A DNA stretch of 64,000 nucleotides from Phymatolithon calcareum. Its lineage: Eukaryota > Rhodophyta > Florideophyceae > Hapalidiales. Where the stretch lies: NCBI GenBank assembly GCA_977006965.1, contig OZ345355.1:434001-498000 (forward strand), in the 5' to 3' direction. This document shows, piece by piece, positions 45,709-56,787 of this stretch (positions are counted from its first letter, which is position 1; each line of letters opens with the position of its first letter). The position numbers were made by a program, and so were the translations under genes. Below the pieces are notes generated by a model. The model did not search any database. It worked only from the letters and a program-made list of their open reading frames with translations, and was not told the origin of the DNA.

Positions 45709-45940
45709 TCTGCGAGTGATTGGTGCCTGGAGGGAATTATTGGAAACCAACCTGTCTTTTCAATGAAGAATATTGATTCCCAGCTCTTCCTGAGAGACCA
45801 GGTGTACCCTTAGAACATACTCAGATCTGAGAGTGATTGATGCCTCGAGAGCATGATTGGAAATCGGCTTGTTTTTTCAATGAAGAAAATTGATTCCCAG
45901 CTCTTCCTGAGAGACCGGGGACACCCTTAGAACATACTCA
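45709..45940. repeat. Tandem repeat, two ~115-bp units
   Basis: Units 45709-45823 and 45826-45940 both run from TCTG(C/A)GAGTGATTG to AGAACATACTCA and are roughly 85-90% identical by eye. Confidence 0.9.
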
Positions 45941-46080
45941 AAAAATAGGATTTTATCTTGCCCTATATTTCATCCCTAGGGATGACATCAGACTCTATGT
46001 CTTCAGTGGAAATGACTTCGAAATTGCGAGGGAAACAAGTGGAAAATAAGGATTTCGTACGAGTGTCCTATCAAAACTGC

Positions 46081-46104
46081 TATGTCATCCCTAGGGATGA
46101 CATA
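46081..46104. repeat. 24-bp perfect palindrome
   Basis: TATGTCATCCCT|AGGGATGACATA. Its 17-base core ATCCCTAGGGATGACAT also occurs about 115 bp upstream at 45972-45988. Confidence 0.9.
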
Positions 46105-47019
46105 GAAGCAATCAGTTGCAAGAGGAAGCCGATGTCTACCCCCTCAGCCGGTTGACAATGCTGTATTATCAGCATGTCGAGGTGTTAGCAACGTTGATTT
46201 TCGATAGTCCTACAACCTGCCGCTCTTGTTGGGCGCAAAAATAGAATTTTGGACATACTTCAAATTGGATGCAAAGCGCCGACGACACAAGTAAAACCTG
46301 TCCGTTTTTGCAACACAGGCATTTCCGGGCATTTGCATGGCACCAAAAATGTTCTCCAAACAGTAGATGATGTAGTCCACTTTGGAAAAGATGATACACC
46401 TGCAAAAATGTCATCTATCTGGCACGATGTGCTAGGCTGTACTGTACTCTACGGCATGACTGTAATTTTCGGAGCTTATACCGAAACGGCGTGCAGAATT
46501 TCGGATGCGCTGCCATTGCCGTTAAAGAGAAGATTTATATTTATTTTTTCAAAGATTATTCAGTTAATAATCTAAGAAAAATTTAAGTTTTTCATTTTTC
46601 TCGCGTGACTGGCGCGAGCAAAAGAGGTTGATCACGTTGTCTGGCTAATTTTTTGGGAAAACAAGGTTCATGGTCTGCTTCATGTTCAATCATTTCAAGT
46701 CCTTCGTAACAGCCACTGGGAACCCACAATCAAGTCACTGTCTTCTGTACCCGCCGACGCTGGCAACACTGGCGGGCATGATGCATTCTTTGCCCCTTCT
46801 CCAGACTACACACGGCTGAGATTAGCCGGTCGGATAAGTAGCCCGCCTATATTCGCCGATATCAACGCCGACTCCTGAACCCCGCTGAACAATCACTGTA
46901 TTCTCTCCGAGTTCGACACTCGACCCTCACACTCCTGATTATCTAACGCCCGCGAGCAACCGCGATCATCACTACCCTAGCACCACTGCGGTGTGAAAGC
47001 AACACCCCTGGTCTCAAAA

Positions 47020-47466
47020 ATGCAATCAACGCGCCCTCTGTCTCTTATGCTCCTCCTCCTTGCCTTTTCGCTCGTCTCCGCACTAAGACAAGCTCACTCT
47101 ACTGCAGACCCCAACGTATGCTTCGAACGTCGTCAGCGTTGTTGTTTCAAGTACTTTTTTTGTGGCTACATCGTCCGCACAGCCGCAGCATCCGCAACCT
47201 GCAAGATCAAGAAGTGTGGTATGGAATGCGTCCCCTATTGCAAGGGTAATTCCACTTGCATCAATAAGTGCGACAATCCAGCTTGTGTTGAGTTTGACGG
47301 TGCATGCCTTGTTGAACAGACCTTCCGCTACCCGCGTTTCTGTCCCCGTGCTGAATGCCAGCGCGCCCATGACAAGATCGATGAAGGGAAGAAGGCACCG
47401 ACTAGTTTTGTTGACGAGAGGCAGGTAGTTGTTGACACCAAGCGCACGGATGTAATCACGCAGTAA
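47020..47466 (+). CDS. Secreted Cys-rich protein, paralog of 41201-41758
   Basis: A single exon of 148 residues from ATG 47020; upstream codons in this frame have no Met. Residues 1-22 are a signal peptide (MQSTRPLSLMLLLLAFSLVS). Thirteen or more Cys follow, with blocks shared with the minus-strand paralog: CFERRQRCCFKYFFCG, KKCGMECVPYC, C-x6-C-x11-FCP-x3-C (PRFCPRAEC) and VVVDTK. It lacks the Lys-rich insertion of its paralog. No outside family is recognised. The conserved Cys spacing at much lower overall identity suggests selection for the disulfide fold. It is likely extracellular. The intact start codon makes this the reference member of the pair. Confidence 0.78.
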   Translation: MQSTRPLSLMLLLLAFSLVSALRQAHSTADPNVCFERRQRCCFKYFFCGYIVRTAAASATCKIKKCGMECVPYCKGNSTCINKCDNPACVEFDGACLVEQTFRYPRFCPRAECQRAHDKIDEGKKAPTSFVDERQVVVDTKRTDVITQ

Positions 47467-48744
47467 CCTGGTCACGTTACGAGTGATTTGCGCGGTTTCG
47501 TGCGGACACGGGCGATTTTTGCGGGAACATTCACTCGTTTGTGTAGAACATTTGGATAGCTTTGGCAACGTAAACGAATGTGCTTGAGCCTTGAATTTCT
47601 TCTGCATACAAGTAGCGTCTATTTACTCACCAGCAGATGATCACGCTCCTTTATCGATAATGCATTGTGCTCTACATTTCATGCATTCCAAGCACAAGAT
47701 GGATTCTCTTGGTACGCCTCCTTTTCAGAGGGCTGACGGCTTCAACTTTTTCTTGAAAAGAATGCATTTTGTGATTTTTTCGTCCGTGCTTTGACACAAC
47801 GCTTCGTCAAGGTCGTACAATAAGTTGGCTGATCCATTCAAGTTGCCGCAGCACCTCAAGCTTTGGAAAACACATCCTCGTCATATTACTGAGATCGCTA
47901 TTTCGCGATACCAACCTTACTGTCGGAATCTAGAGAACGAGTGCTTGAAGTGAAATAACATCCGTGCATCCATCCATCCTTATTATCGGTTAGACGTAGC
48001 TGTGAAAAAAGGCTCTATAGGACGGACAACCAGAAGAAAATCGTGCTCATATCATTTGCAAGTATTCGGAGTCTCATCTCGCAGTAGTCTAACGCGGAAT
48101 AGCTTTTCTGGGCAGTACTGCCGTGAATATCACAGATCGTTCAAAGACCGCCTAAAAAGGGAGCTGCTATAGATTATGCGCAACTCTTCGTTCGCATGAT
48201 TGCAATCCAAGGTGGTTAAAGATCGTAGCTCGTAATACCTTTGACTAGATACCCCGTAGCTCACCTTCCTCTCTATTGGGAGCAGTGCAGGCAAGGCACT
48301 TATCTGCAATTTTGCACGAGACTAATCCTCTTATCGCCCTACTGCTGCGTCACTAAATATTCATGCTTCAGATGTCGCCGCAGATAGTAAGTTTTCTTTT
48401 GGTCTTCAGCACGCGGGACTTCTCTGGAGTACGCTTTTAGTAAACAGCAGGATTTCCTCGGCTGATCTCTGTGATTCATTCGCCCGGCTTGTTCCTGCTA
48501 CGCGTTTGACCTAAGCTGCACGTTTGGCTTCAACCCTCCGAAGAGACTCAGAGAGCACATGGTCACTGGAAGGCAATTCTGTAACCTGGTCGCCACGGAT
48601 TGGTGGCTGCGGAGCGACGGTGGATGGCTGGACTCACTTCCTGAAGCCGCGTGCTTTGCCCCAGAAACAGATTTGCTGGAGAAAGTCTATGTGTACCGGA
48701 TATGGCAATCTCTTCCGACGGCAATATCAATGACTGTATTCTTT
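47467..48744. other. Spacer
   Basis: No gene or repeat recognised; short frames only. Confidence 0.35.
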
Positions 48745-48936
48745 CTTTCTTTATTGCAAAATATCTGAGTTACACAAGGTGAACGTTAAGCACCATCTAG
48801 GGGGATCCATTCTGGGTATTCACGTAGCTGCTTTCCACGAGTTCTGCGCTACACCACGTCGCGGATCGTACTTCAATTCTTCCTTGTGACAAGTCTCGAA
48901 CCGGAGACATCAAGATTCCTGCCTGTATCATATGGA
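48745..48936 (-). pseudogene. LINE family E 3' relic
   Basis: The minus strand ends in TTGCAATAAAGAAAGAAAGAA, the same (AAAG)n tail as the LINE E insertion at 13921, with weakly similar sequence before it. A later LINE A insertion landed at its edge. Confidence 0.5.
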
Positions 48937-48947
48937 AATAAATGCAC

Positions 48948-49747
48948 TTTTTTTTGAATTTGGAATTTATTAAACGCCCTCAGCAACACTCATGAGACTG
49001 TAAGGGAGATGCGTTTCAACAGCTACTTTTTAGCTTCGACCATCTATTCAAATACTTGTAACCCGGGTTAAACGTCGTAGCCCTAGCTGCAAAAACCCTC
49101 TCCCGTAAAAAGTGAGGGAAAAGCTTGGGGTCCACTGATCAGATTTCCAGTCTCAAAGAAAGGGCGACGAAAAGAACGAATTGAGTTATGGGCAGAGGAA
49201 GAAGAGGGAAGATCGCTCGAGATACCAACTGATTCGAACAATCTACCGATGGTTCTCCGTGTAAGAGAAAGATCTACACGGTTGCGATGCCTACGGCTGA
49301 TATTCAACAGAGCACCTCTTTGGAGAAAATCAGTACTTGGTGCATACTTTGGTGTCACAGCCGTGATTGAGCTGGTCGCGCTCCAAAGCATTCTATCTTC
49401 ATCCAAGATTAGTCCTGAAATTGAATATGAATGTAAGCGACTAACTGGAGCACTTGTTGGGAGAGAAATACGAATCAAGGATGTACTGAACAGTCAAACT
49501 ACGTGAGCTTAGAAAATCGTGCGAAAGCGGCCCTGTTACTCTTCAAGAGAGGCCTTGGGAGCTTTTAAAATAAATCAACACATATCCCCTGATCAGATTT
49601 CCTCACTTGACGCCTTGCCTATTCCATATCGTCGTAAAAGACGATAGTGAAGAAGAGTAGCTTGTCTAGAGCTTTTTCAGTGATATTAATCTCCGCTTTG
49701 GTCAGTTGATATCTTCCGAGGTATTCTTCCAGGTTGCTCATGAGGAT
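48948..49747 (-). mobile_element. LINE family A, 5'-truncated, minus strand
   Basis: Flanked by TSD AATAAATGCAC (48937-48947, 49748-49758). On the minus strand it holds the last ~40 codons of ORF2 (LEEYLGRYQLTKAEI... to the stop at 49619), then the 3' UTR and A tail. It is split by a LINE D insertion at 49149-49588. Confidence 0.88.
49149..49588 (+). mobile_element. LINE family D fragment nested in LINE A
   Basis: Inserted in opposite orientation with a perfect 14-bp TSD CTGATCAGATTTCC (49135-49148, 49589-49602). A frame at 49249-49503 encodes an 85-residue tail ending in GREIRIKDVL. The 3' end is GGGAGCTTTTAAAATAAATCAACACATATCC, without poly(A). A second fragment lies at 50728. Confidence 0.85.
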
Positions 49748-49758
49748 AATAAATGCAC

Positions 49759-50715
49759 TGGTGGGCGGAGGGAATTTTACCACTTTACTACAGGTGTGAG
49801 TACATGCTAGGCGCTGCGTAGAATACCAAACACAAGCCACTCTCTTGTGAGTAGAGCCTGAGAATGTCTTGCCCGCGTATCTTGTTCGTACGACTTATGA
49901 GTCTTTTAAAAATAAATTTGTCAAAAAACTACTCAATTTGAAACATTGTATGGTTGCAAGGTCTTTTTTTTAAAAAAAGAACCTCACAGCCACACGGGGT
50001 CTCAAATAACCTCAAATAAAATTATCAAAAAACTCTACCTCAGGAGGATACATTATTTTAAAATGTCCAAGACCACCCTCCCTAGCGTCGATGCATACTT
50101 TCGCGAGATCTGCAGCCGGAGAAAACGGAACGTTATCCTGGGCGATGTTCTCATCTGACAGAAAGTCTCACAATGCTGCCCTGGGCAAGAGACACACCCT
50201 TTGCTATCGGCTGGTGGTCGAATGGTGCGCCATTGGGCATATGCCGCAAACAACTCAGGGACTTTTCGTTCATCGTCAAAGAGCCGACCTCCAGCCACCC
50301 CGCGCCTGTGGGAACTTGTTTGGTGTACTTGACAGCTCATTCCTTCATTTAGCGAGAGTCCTATCACGTGCAGGAGCTACGATCGCCCTAGCGATAGAGC
50401 CTCGTGATAGAGATGTGATCGTCTCAGAAGACAAGGCGAAGGAGTAAGAGACCATTTCCACCTGTCTTCTATACGGCTTGATTGTCTATCAGTGTGACGA
50501 CCATGTGGTGGTGAGGATTAATATGGTTGGAAAAGTGGTTCATCTTAGTCTTTGGTCGGCGGTCGACGGTTTCGAAAGTCCATCCAAGCTTAGAAGGCCT
50601 CAAAGCATCAAGAGTATATTTGAAGATTTATTTTAAAGCCTCCAGAACCTCATATTGGAAGGGCAGGTCCGACTATTAGCAATACTTCTCTAAGCCGAGG
50701 GATGCTGAGGGCAAA
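49759..50715. other. Spacer with LINE 3' end debris
   Basis: A LINE-type 3' end (GAGTCTTTTAAAAATAAATTTGTC) lies at about 49860-49940. Overlapping ~100-codon frames on both strands at 50053-50447 are unrecognised. Confidence 0.35.
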
Positions 50716-50727
50716 CAGCATTAGTAG

Positions 50728-50859
50728 CACGGAGAGAAATTCGAATTAAGGAGATAATTGAAGGAGAGTAGAGAGATGAGTATCGAAAACAGCGAGAAGT
50801 TGCCCTGTTACTCAATTTGAGGCTTTGGCAGCTTTTAAAATAAATCAGCATATATCCCC
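50728..50859 (+). mobile_element. LINE family D tail, 132 bp
   Basis: Flanked by TSD CAGCATTAGTAG (50716-50727, 50860-50871). It begins with a REIRIKEI-like codon run and ends GGCAGCTTTTAAAATAAATCAGCATATATCCC, matching the nested copy at 49149. Confidence 0.85.
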
Positions 50860-51055
50860 CAGCATTAGTAGTGACCGAAGCAATGCTTTGGGCGTCTGGC
50901 TGCTGTAAGAGTACAATGTTTGTACGCATGCTGTTCACAGAGCCGTGTCTGAAGCTGCCTTGACCCTTTGAAACGGGATCTAATTGAGGAATACTCTACA
51001 TCTCGGTCGTGCATTCCTCATGATCCAATTGCTTGAATGACACATGCGTATGGAC

Positions 51056-51398
51056 CAGGAAATAGTCTCAATTCAAGTTTACTGCAATTAATTGCAATGA
51101 TTTGCAATTTTCTATTTTGTATACGGAGGTTTAGCTATCACAATACTAACTGGAGCATAGTTTCCAATTTCAATGCAGATTGGAACCGTACCGTTTACAA
51201 TTAGCTGACAGTAACCTTTATATTAAAGTGGTAAAACTGTGCAGCGCCTAATATGGCTCGCAGAATCCTAATTGCAATTGGTATTGACAGAGGTAGCTAA
51301 ATTGCAATTTCTCTTGCTTGCGAGAAATCCTATTGATATGGAATGCCTTCTTGCTCCACTGGAAGCAATAGCGAAAAATTGAATTGCAACGAACCCTG
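51056..51398. mobile_element. hAT-type DNA element, copy D (343 bp, diverged)
   Basis: The ends are CAGGAAATAGT and CAGGGTTCGTT (weak inverted repeat), flanked by GTATGGAC / GTATTGAC (51048-51055, 51399-51406), an 8-bp TSD with one change. The interior is dense in AATTGCAATT motifs as in copies A-C. It is older than the others. Confidence 0.65.
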
Positions 51399-51406
51399 GT
51401 ATTGAC

Positions 51407-54400
51407 TACAATCGCTCTATCGTAGATGATGAACATATTTTTGCGACCGGGTCCGCACGATGTTAGTACTCATGGTAGGCTATTCCGGATCAAGATCAGG
51501 TCCATATAAAGCAAACATGACACTTGGCCCTGACGAAAAGAACTGTTTGATGATATAATTTGATAGCTTTCAAAGCCTCAACGAGGAGTAACGGGGCCAA
51601 TTCTGCAAGATTCTCGAAGCTATATTCCTCATTGAGTAACAAGAGGAATATATTATGTCCTTGATTTGTATTTCTCGGCCAAAAAGCACTCTCGGTACAA
51701 GTCGTGCTTTCAAAGTTACCTAAAATGTCGCAAACAGGTAATCACATGAGAAAGTGATCTGGAAGCTGGAGCAGTCTCTCCGCTTTACATGGCATAATCT
51801 TGGGCAAAGTTCATCGTTATTATCGTGGCTTGTTGTGGTTCATTCTCACCGGCAGAGAAACGCGCAACGGACAGACCACTAAATTCGCAGTGACCGGCAC
51901 CGAAGATGTAAGATCATTGAGCACATCTTCCAGAGAATCGGCTCCTCAGAAATAGTATAAATAAAATCTGCGACCGGCGCTGATCCCAATCTGGGCATGT
52001 CAGAGGTAACAAGAACATTCAACGTCAAACACTATGCTACAGAAGTAACCGCACGGCTGTTAAGCCAGTTACTTTCTGCAAAAAAATTCTTGCGTCTCGC
52101 ACGGGGGCAATTTGCACCCAAGGCGCAAGTTTTTGGACCTAAAACACTGTTCGGGGTTTGCTTGTGACATAAAGGTTATCTGAATTCCGCGTGGTTCTCC
52201 TCGGTGCTTACTTTATTGTGATACCAAATGCAGATGACCTAAGTTTTGTTAAAATTGGATGCTGTGTTCACTGCGCTCCGCTTCACGGCACGATAGAAGT
52301 CGATATGCCATAGAACATTCGGATGGACGCAATTTTTCCGAGCTGTTTGGCTATTCATCTAGTGAGAATGAAGGAAGAGGACATACTCAGACTTGGGACG
52401 AATACTTTGAACATGGTACGAGTCTCGATCATGACGTGTCCTCGGGACTGGAAGAGTGCTAGTCATGTGCAGGTTAGCCGAGAAAGTTATCATTCGCTTA
52501 GAAGGTCCAGAGAAGTACGCACGGATATCCCATCGTGGCAATAGCTGATAGTCGACTATGGACACCTACTGGTAATAGATTCGGGTTCCGACTTTCAAAA
52601 GGTCCCGCTGTCTGCATTGCAACTTTTGTCCAGGCAATAGATGATTCCAGTTTCAGAATCTTTGAGGTCGCAGTGAAGCGCGGAACTATTTACGTTGCTC
52701 ACCCGACTCTACGGAAAGTTTAGATTAAAATCTAAACTTGCCATCGAGCTACGTGCTGCGCAGAACCCAGCAATCACGACTGCTTTCATAGTTTATCAGG
52801 GGACTGAAGCTTAACGTTGTGCCTGTGGCCAATTCCGACGATGAACTTCAGGCTCTCAATCATACTCCCACATGGGTGCTTACATGGGCTTACACTCGCC
52901 GGCGGTGAGTTCCTGTGAAATACTTTATCTTGCTTTCCTTCTCCACTTCCCCCTCTCCCTGATAGAATGTTAAGACTAAGTACAGAACTCTGCTACTGTG
53001 GTCTACCGCGAAGGCATTGGCCAGAGCCCGTTCTCGCTGTGAAGGCATTAGCCGGATCCCCTATCATTCCCACCTATCCCTTTTCCCGCGTGACCAACCA
53101 GCCCGTCGCTTGTGCGGAAGGCGGCTAATGCGAGGCGCGAAGCTGCCATTAGACGACACAGGCATTTCCGATGATATGATAGGCAAAAAACTTTTAGCAG
53201 CTTTTTTTTCTCCCACAATGTTTTGATCGAGGAAGAGTGCTGAATACGGATTCAAAAATTACACTTAAGACGTCCCTATAATCGAGGAAGTGTTGTGGAC
53301 GGTTCTACGTGTACAGTAGTGTACGCGTCTTGCCCCACGGGGATGCCGATCACATTCATATGATTACTTATGAGACTTAGTTTTCGAGGCCGGGTTGCTC
53401 AACTTTACGAGCAGGCCACGGTGTAGACCTAAGAGTTTGCCTGCTTTTCGAAACATTTCTTCTAGGTAGCCCCAAAATAAATTCGTTTCTGATGGGGTCT
53501 GAGGTAGGAATGAGTATCAATAAATTCTGAGGACTGATACAACTGTTGATGCCTGGAGTCTAGAGGGAGCACATGACACGAATAACTCTGTGAAGGCATT
53601 ACGTGCACGGCCGCGACAGAAAGTTGCAAGTTGTTGAAGTGGACGTTTTTAAAAGATAGATGCTGAATTGGAGCCAACTTTATTTTCGTGACCAGAATCA
53701 TTCTCCTGCTCTACTTGCACCCTTGGAAATCCACGCCGATTTTGTTGTGTAAGCCAGGGAAAATACGAGGCATTGACAGAGCGACAATCTGGGACAGCGT
53801 GTGCAAGCGGATCAGAATTCAAAACACTCAGTGCTGCGCTGTATGATAGTGGAGACAGCGCTCTGCCAATGAAAACACTAGAAATGAACACAACCATGAT
53901 CGCCGTGAACTTCACGGTTTTCACGGGGGACAATAGAGTACAATACGGTACCTCAAACCATATTCGTTTGAAGTATGATACAGTGCTGTGCATGGGACGC
54001 GGCTAACGTTTGAATTCAAGCAGTGCCTCAAAATATGGAGATCATCATAAGTGATAGAAACTTTGGATTGTACGGACGTTATCGCGCAAGCCAAAATTTC
54101 TCTCTTCTATGATACCCTGTCTGAAAGTCACTTATGCATTCAGATCGTGGATCTTTCTCGAAAGGATGCAAGAAAGACATCCTTCTGGGAATTTCCTGTG
54201 GGCAGATTTGCTACCGAAAAAGACACAGGCATCATTTCGAATGTTCACGTTACCCGTACACCTAGCTTCTCTCAGAAAGTGGTAGTAACACAGACACAGA
54301 GCGCTCCTTGAGCTTTCCTGCCCAAATCTGCCCCAGATAACTTACAATATTATACATCATTCGTAGACAAGCTTCCTGGAAAACGCTTTAGAAGTAAAAG

Positions 54401-54870
54401 GCTAAAATCAGTGCCCAATTCTCTGAGGATGATGACTCGAGACATACGTTTTCGGAACATGTAATAGCGAGCGGTGAGTAATTTGACTATCATCCACGTG
54501 TCTAACTGCTCTCAAACATCTTGGAAACGTAGATCATCTCTATCGCTGGACTCTAAATTCACGCAGAACGTGTTTTCTCATGGGACGAAGGTCATTTGAA
54601 GATAGTATGATATCTTTGTCCAGAACCATCGGTACGTCTTGGGAGAGCACCTACTCAACGCACTGTTCGGTAAAGCCGATCTTCATCGTGATGACGTACC
54701 GCTCGAGTAGACCAAGTGCGTAGTTAGAGTGTAGTACATATTCCACCTCTATGGCGAACTCTCAATGTCCCTCCTGGCACTCATTTCTTTGACAACGTGT
54801 TTTATCGTCATCCTCTTCGGTAGAAAATGTCAAGTACCCACGTGTGTGTCCACACCAACCCGCGATACAC
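51407..54870. other. Long region without recognised genes
   Basis: No gene could be supported. Frames of 60-115 codons at 52.3-52.7 and 53.6-54.3 kb have no recognised content. An 11-bp palindrome lies at 52716-52739 and one TACAGTA heptamer at 53312. Confidence 0.35.
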
Positions 54871-54878
54871 TATATAAA
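54871..54878 (+). promoter_or_regulatory. TATA box
   Basis: TATATAAA about 120 bp upstream of the CAP-gene start codon, followed by a C/A-rich leader. Confidence 0.6.
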
Positions 54879-54993
54879 CCTCCACGCACTTCCAAGAGCT
54901 ACTTCAGCAGAAAAAAGCATCCCAATACCAACAGAGCACCAAAGGATCATATCACCATCAAATCCAGACACCCCCTCCCACCTCAACGACATC

Positions 54994-55794
54994 ATGGCAT
55001 CGCGGATCCGGTTCACCGTCATCTTCGCGCTCGTCGCCGTAACTCTTGGACAGCACCGATGGATTGAAGGAGGTCCTTGCAAGAAGGATGATACAATCTG
55101 CATGTGCGAGATGGGTGTGAAATACACGAATGAACTTCGCGCCAAAGCAGGCGTTCCCGCTCTCGAGGCTGGATCCATGTACATGTGCAAGAACGCTGTG
55201 GACTGGTCGCGCGGTATGGGCAACGGCGCCGGCTTCGATCATCAGCCTATCGGTCGAGGTGTAACTGTTGGCGACGGCACGGACTGCGAGGCCACTCTGT
55301 CTGCAGAGAACATTGCCCAGAACAACGTGCCGCGATCAGAACCGACCGATCCTGTAAAGTTGTGCATGGAACAGTGGAGAAAGAGCTCTGGGCATTATGC
55401 CAACATTATTCGCTCCGGAAAATGGGGACCTGTCAACACTGTCGTCGGCGTGTATATCGGATCAGATAACAGGATCTGGTGTACGCAGACATTCTCCCGT
55501 AAACGTGCTGGTAGTACAGGTATGTGCAAGAAGGCCGTTATGGGTGGCACAATGACTCCACCGAAGCGCACTCCGACGCCAACTCCCATGCCGATGGGTC
55601 CGCTCAAGCATACGATCATGTACCTTGTGTATAATGGTGGAAAGAAAACGTCGCTCAGGCAGAAGTGCACAGCCTCTGGTTGCGTGTTTTGCCTTCAGTG
55701 GAATCTGAACAGGTGCTTCGATGTTGCGAAGAGCAAGGCACTCGATGAGGCCTTGCTTGCATATGAGAAAATGTTGCAACCTTGGAACTTTTAA
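54994..55794 (+). CDS. Secreted CAP-domain (SCP/PR-1-like) protein
   Basis: 266 residues. ATG 54994 is chosen because it starts a signal peptide (MASRIRFTVIFALVAVTLGQ); the frame is open upstream but crosses the leader and TATA box. The CAP domain spans about residues 30-170: an early helix (YTNELRAKAGVPALE), a His in GFDHQP, Glu in SAENIA, then SSGHYANII and VGVYIG...WCTQTF, the signature block of PR-1/CRISP proteins. The canonical HYTQ-type Glu-His pair is only partly kept. A Pro/Thr linker (TPPKRTPTPTPMP, about 190-203) leads to a 60-residue C-terminal segment with its own Cys. CAP proteins are extracellular; many bind sterols or lipids. Fold assignment is strong, the ligand is unknown. 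Confidence 0.88.
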   Translation: MASRIRFTVIFALVAVTLGQHRWIEGGPCKKDDTICMCEMGVKYTNELRAKAGVPALEAGSMYMCKNAVDWSRGMGNGAGFDHQPIGRGVTVGDGTDCEATLSAENIAQNNVPRSEPTDPVKLCMEQWRKSSGHYANIIRSGKWGPVNTVVGVYIGSDNRIWCTQTFSRKRAGSTGMCKKAVMGGTMTPPKRTPTPTPMPMGPLKHTIMYLVYNGGKKTSLRQKCTASGCVFCLQWNLNRCFDVAKSKALDEALLAYEKMLQPWNF

Positions 55795-56172
55795 AGCCGC
55801 ACAATGAGGCGCTACACAGCCAAGTCGTGGCGTCTTGACTAGGGCATCAGACCTAACTTTGCTTCTTCTACAATGTTAATGAACATAATCTTGTACATAC
55901 AACACCGCAATTGAAGTAAAAATCCCAAAATTTGAGATCTCTCGTGTACATTTTCAGAGATTCGTAGCCGCATTTGTAGTTGTTGCACTATTCGCCATTG
56001 TTATTAGCGGATTATAGCAAACTACGAGTATCAGGACTTTCAAGTCATTGATTCTCCCCAAATCGGAGTATACCATCGACTTGATCCCGATGACTAAGCG
56101 ATTACAAGCTGCGATCGATGAAGCAGAAGGTCTTTTCTGCAGGTACGTATTTAGAAAACATGCCGAACATCA
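55795..56172. other. Spacer downstream of the CAP gene
   Basis: No recognised feature; probably contains the 3' UTR of the CAP gene. Confidence 0.35.
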
Positions 56173-56262
56173 ATGAGAGCGGATGCGCGTGCTGTGCTGG
56201 CTCGAAAGTCCGGGGATAAGGAGAGCAGACCAGGCAAAAAGGTTTGCTTTGAGCCTAGTCAG

Positions 56263-56787
56263 CAGGGGTCGTGCGCAATCCATTGCTATTGCAATTAATT
56301 GCAATTCGTAGCAATTCGACCCAAATTGGGTTCTGATGAAGAATTGCAATTCGAATTGCTGGTAGGTAGTTTGTACGAAAGTGTATAGTTCAGCAAGAGC
56401 AGAGTTGTCGGAAAGAACGATCACTTCAAATGTATCATGCGTAGTACGTGGTAATTGGTTGTCGGTAGCATCTAATTTTATTATATAACTCGGGCCAGCA
56501 AAAGCGTTCACCGGGGGAGCACTGCACCATTTTGGCCCAAATCAACTAAATAACTATCGGGCCAAAATGTTGCCGTGCTCCCCTAGTGTTAGGTACGTAA
56601 ACAGGCTATCGCAGAAGACGAAAGTTTCGTACACCTAGGAGAAGAGGCATGAATAAACAATTAACTTGACTATTGCGGGAAGTATTCAAATTGCAATCCG
56701 AATTGCTGACTAACCGTAGTGAGCAATTGAATTGTTTAATTGCACGACAAACAGCAATGTCGAGCAATGGAATTGGCACTACCCCTG
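56263..56787. mobile_element. hAT-type DNA element, copy B (525 bp)
   Basis: Inverted ends CAGGGGTCGTGC... / CAGGGGTAGTGC... and a perfect 8-bp TSD CTAGTCAG (56255-56262, 56788-56795). It is in reverse orientation to copy A and about 440 bp shorter, lacking A's 12799-13229 interval. The junction (GCCTGTT|TACGTACC) has a two-base overlap, consistent with internal deletion. It contains the 80-bp foldback at 56509-56588. Confidence 0.92.
56509..56588. mobile_element. 80-bp foldback mini-element, copy 2
   Basis: Same unit as 13248-13327 in reverse orientation, flanked by TT on both sides and carried inside hAT copy B. Confidence 0.75.

Larger units (their letters stand above)
41759..47019. other. 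Long region without recognised genes; hairpins and repeats
   Basis: No gene could be supported. It holds an imperfect 27-bp hairpin (about 43431-43486), two perfect hairpins (44236-44350, 44363-44411), a LINE tail (45417-45474), a two-unit tandem repeat (45709-45940) and a 24-bp palindrome (46081-46104). A LINE-type 3' end also lies near 44105-44160. Scattered frames of 60-110 codons have no recognised content. Confidence 0.4.

Noticed and set aside
45709-45940. CRISPR array
   Set aside because: Only two long diverged tandem units with no spacers, in eukaryotic DNA.
53462-53993. Possible distant membrane glycoprotein relative (minus strand)
   Set aside because: Similar hydrophobic profile only; no block alignment held up in one frame.
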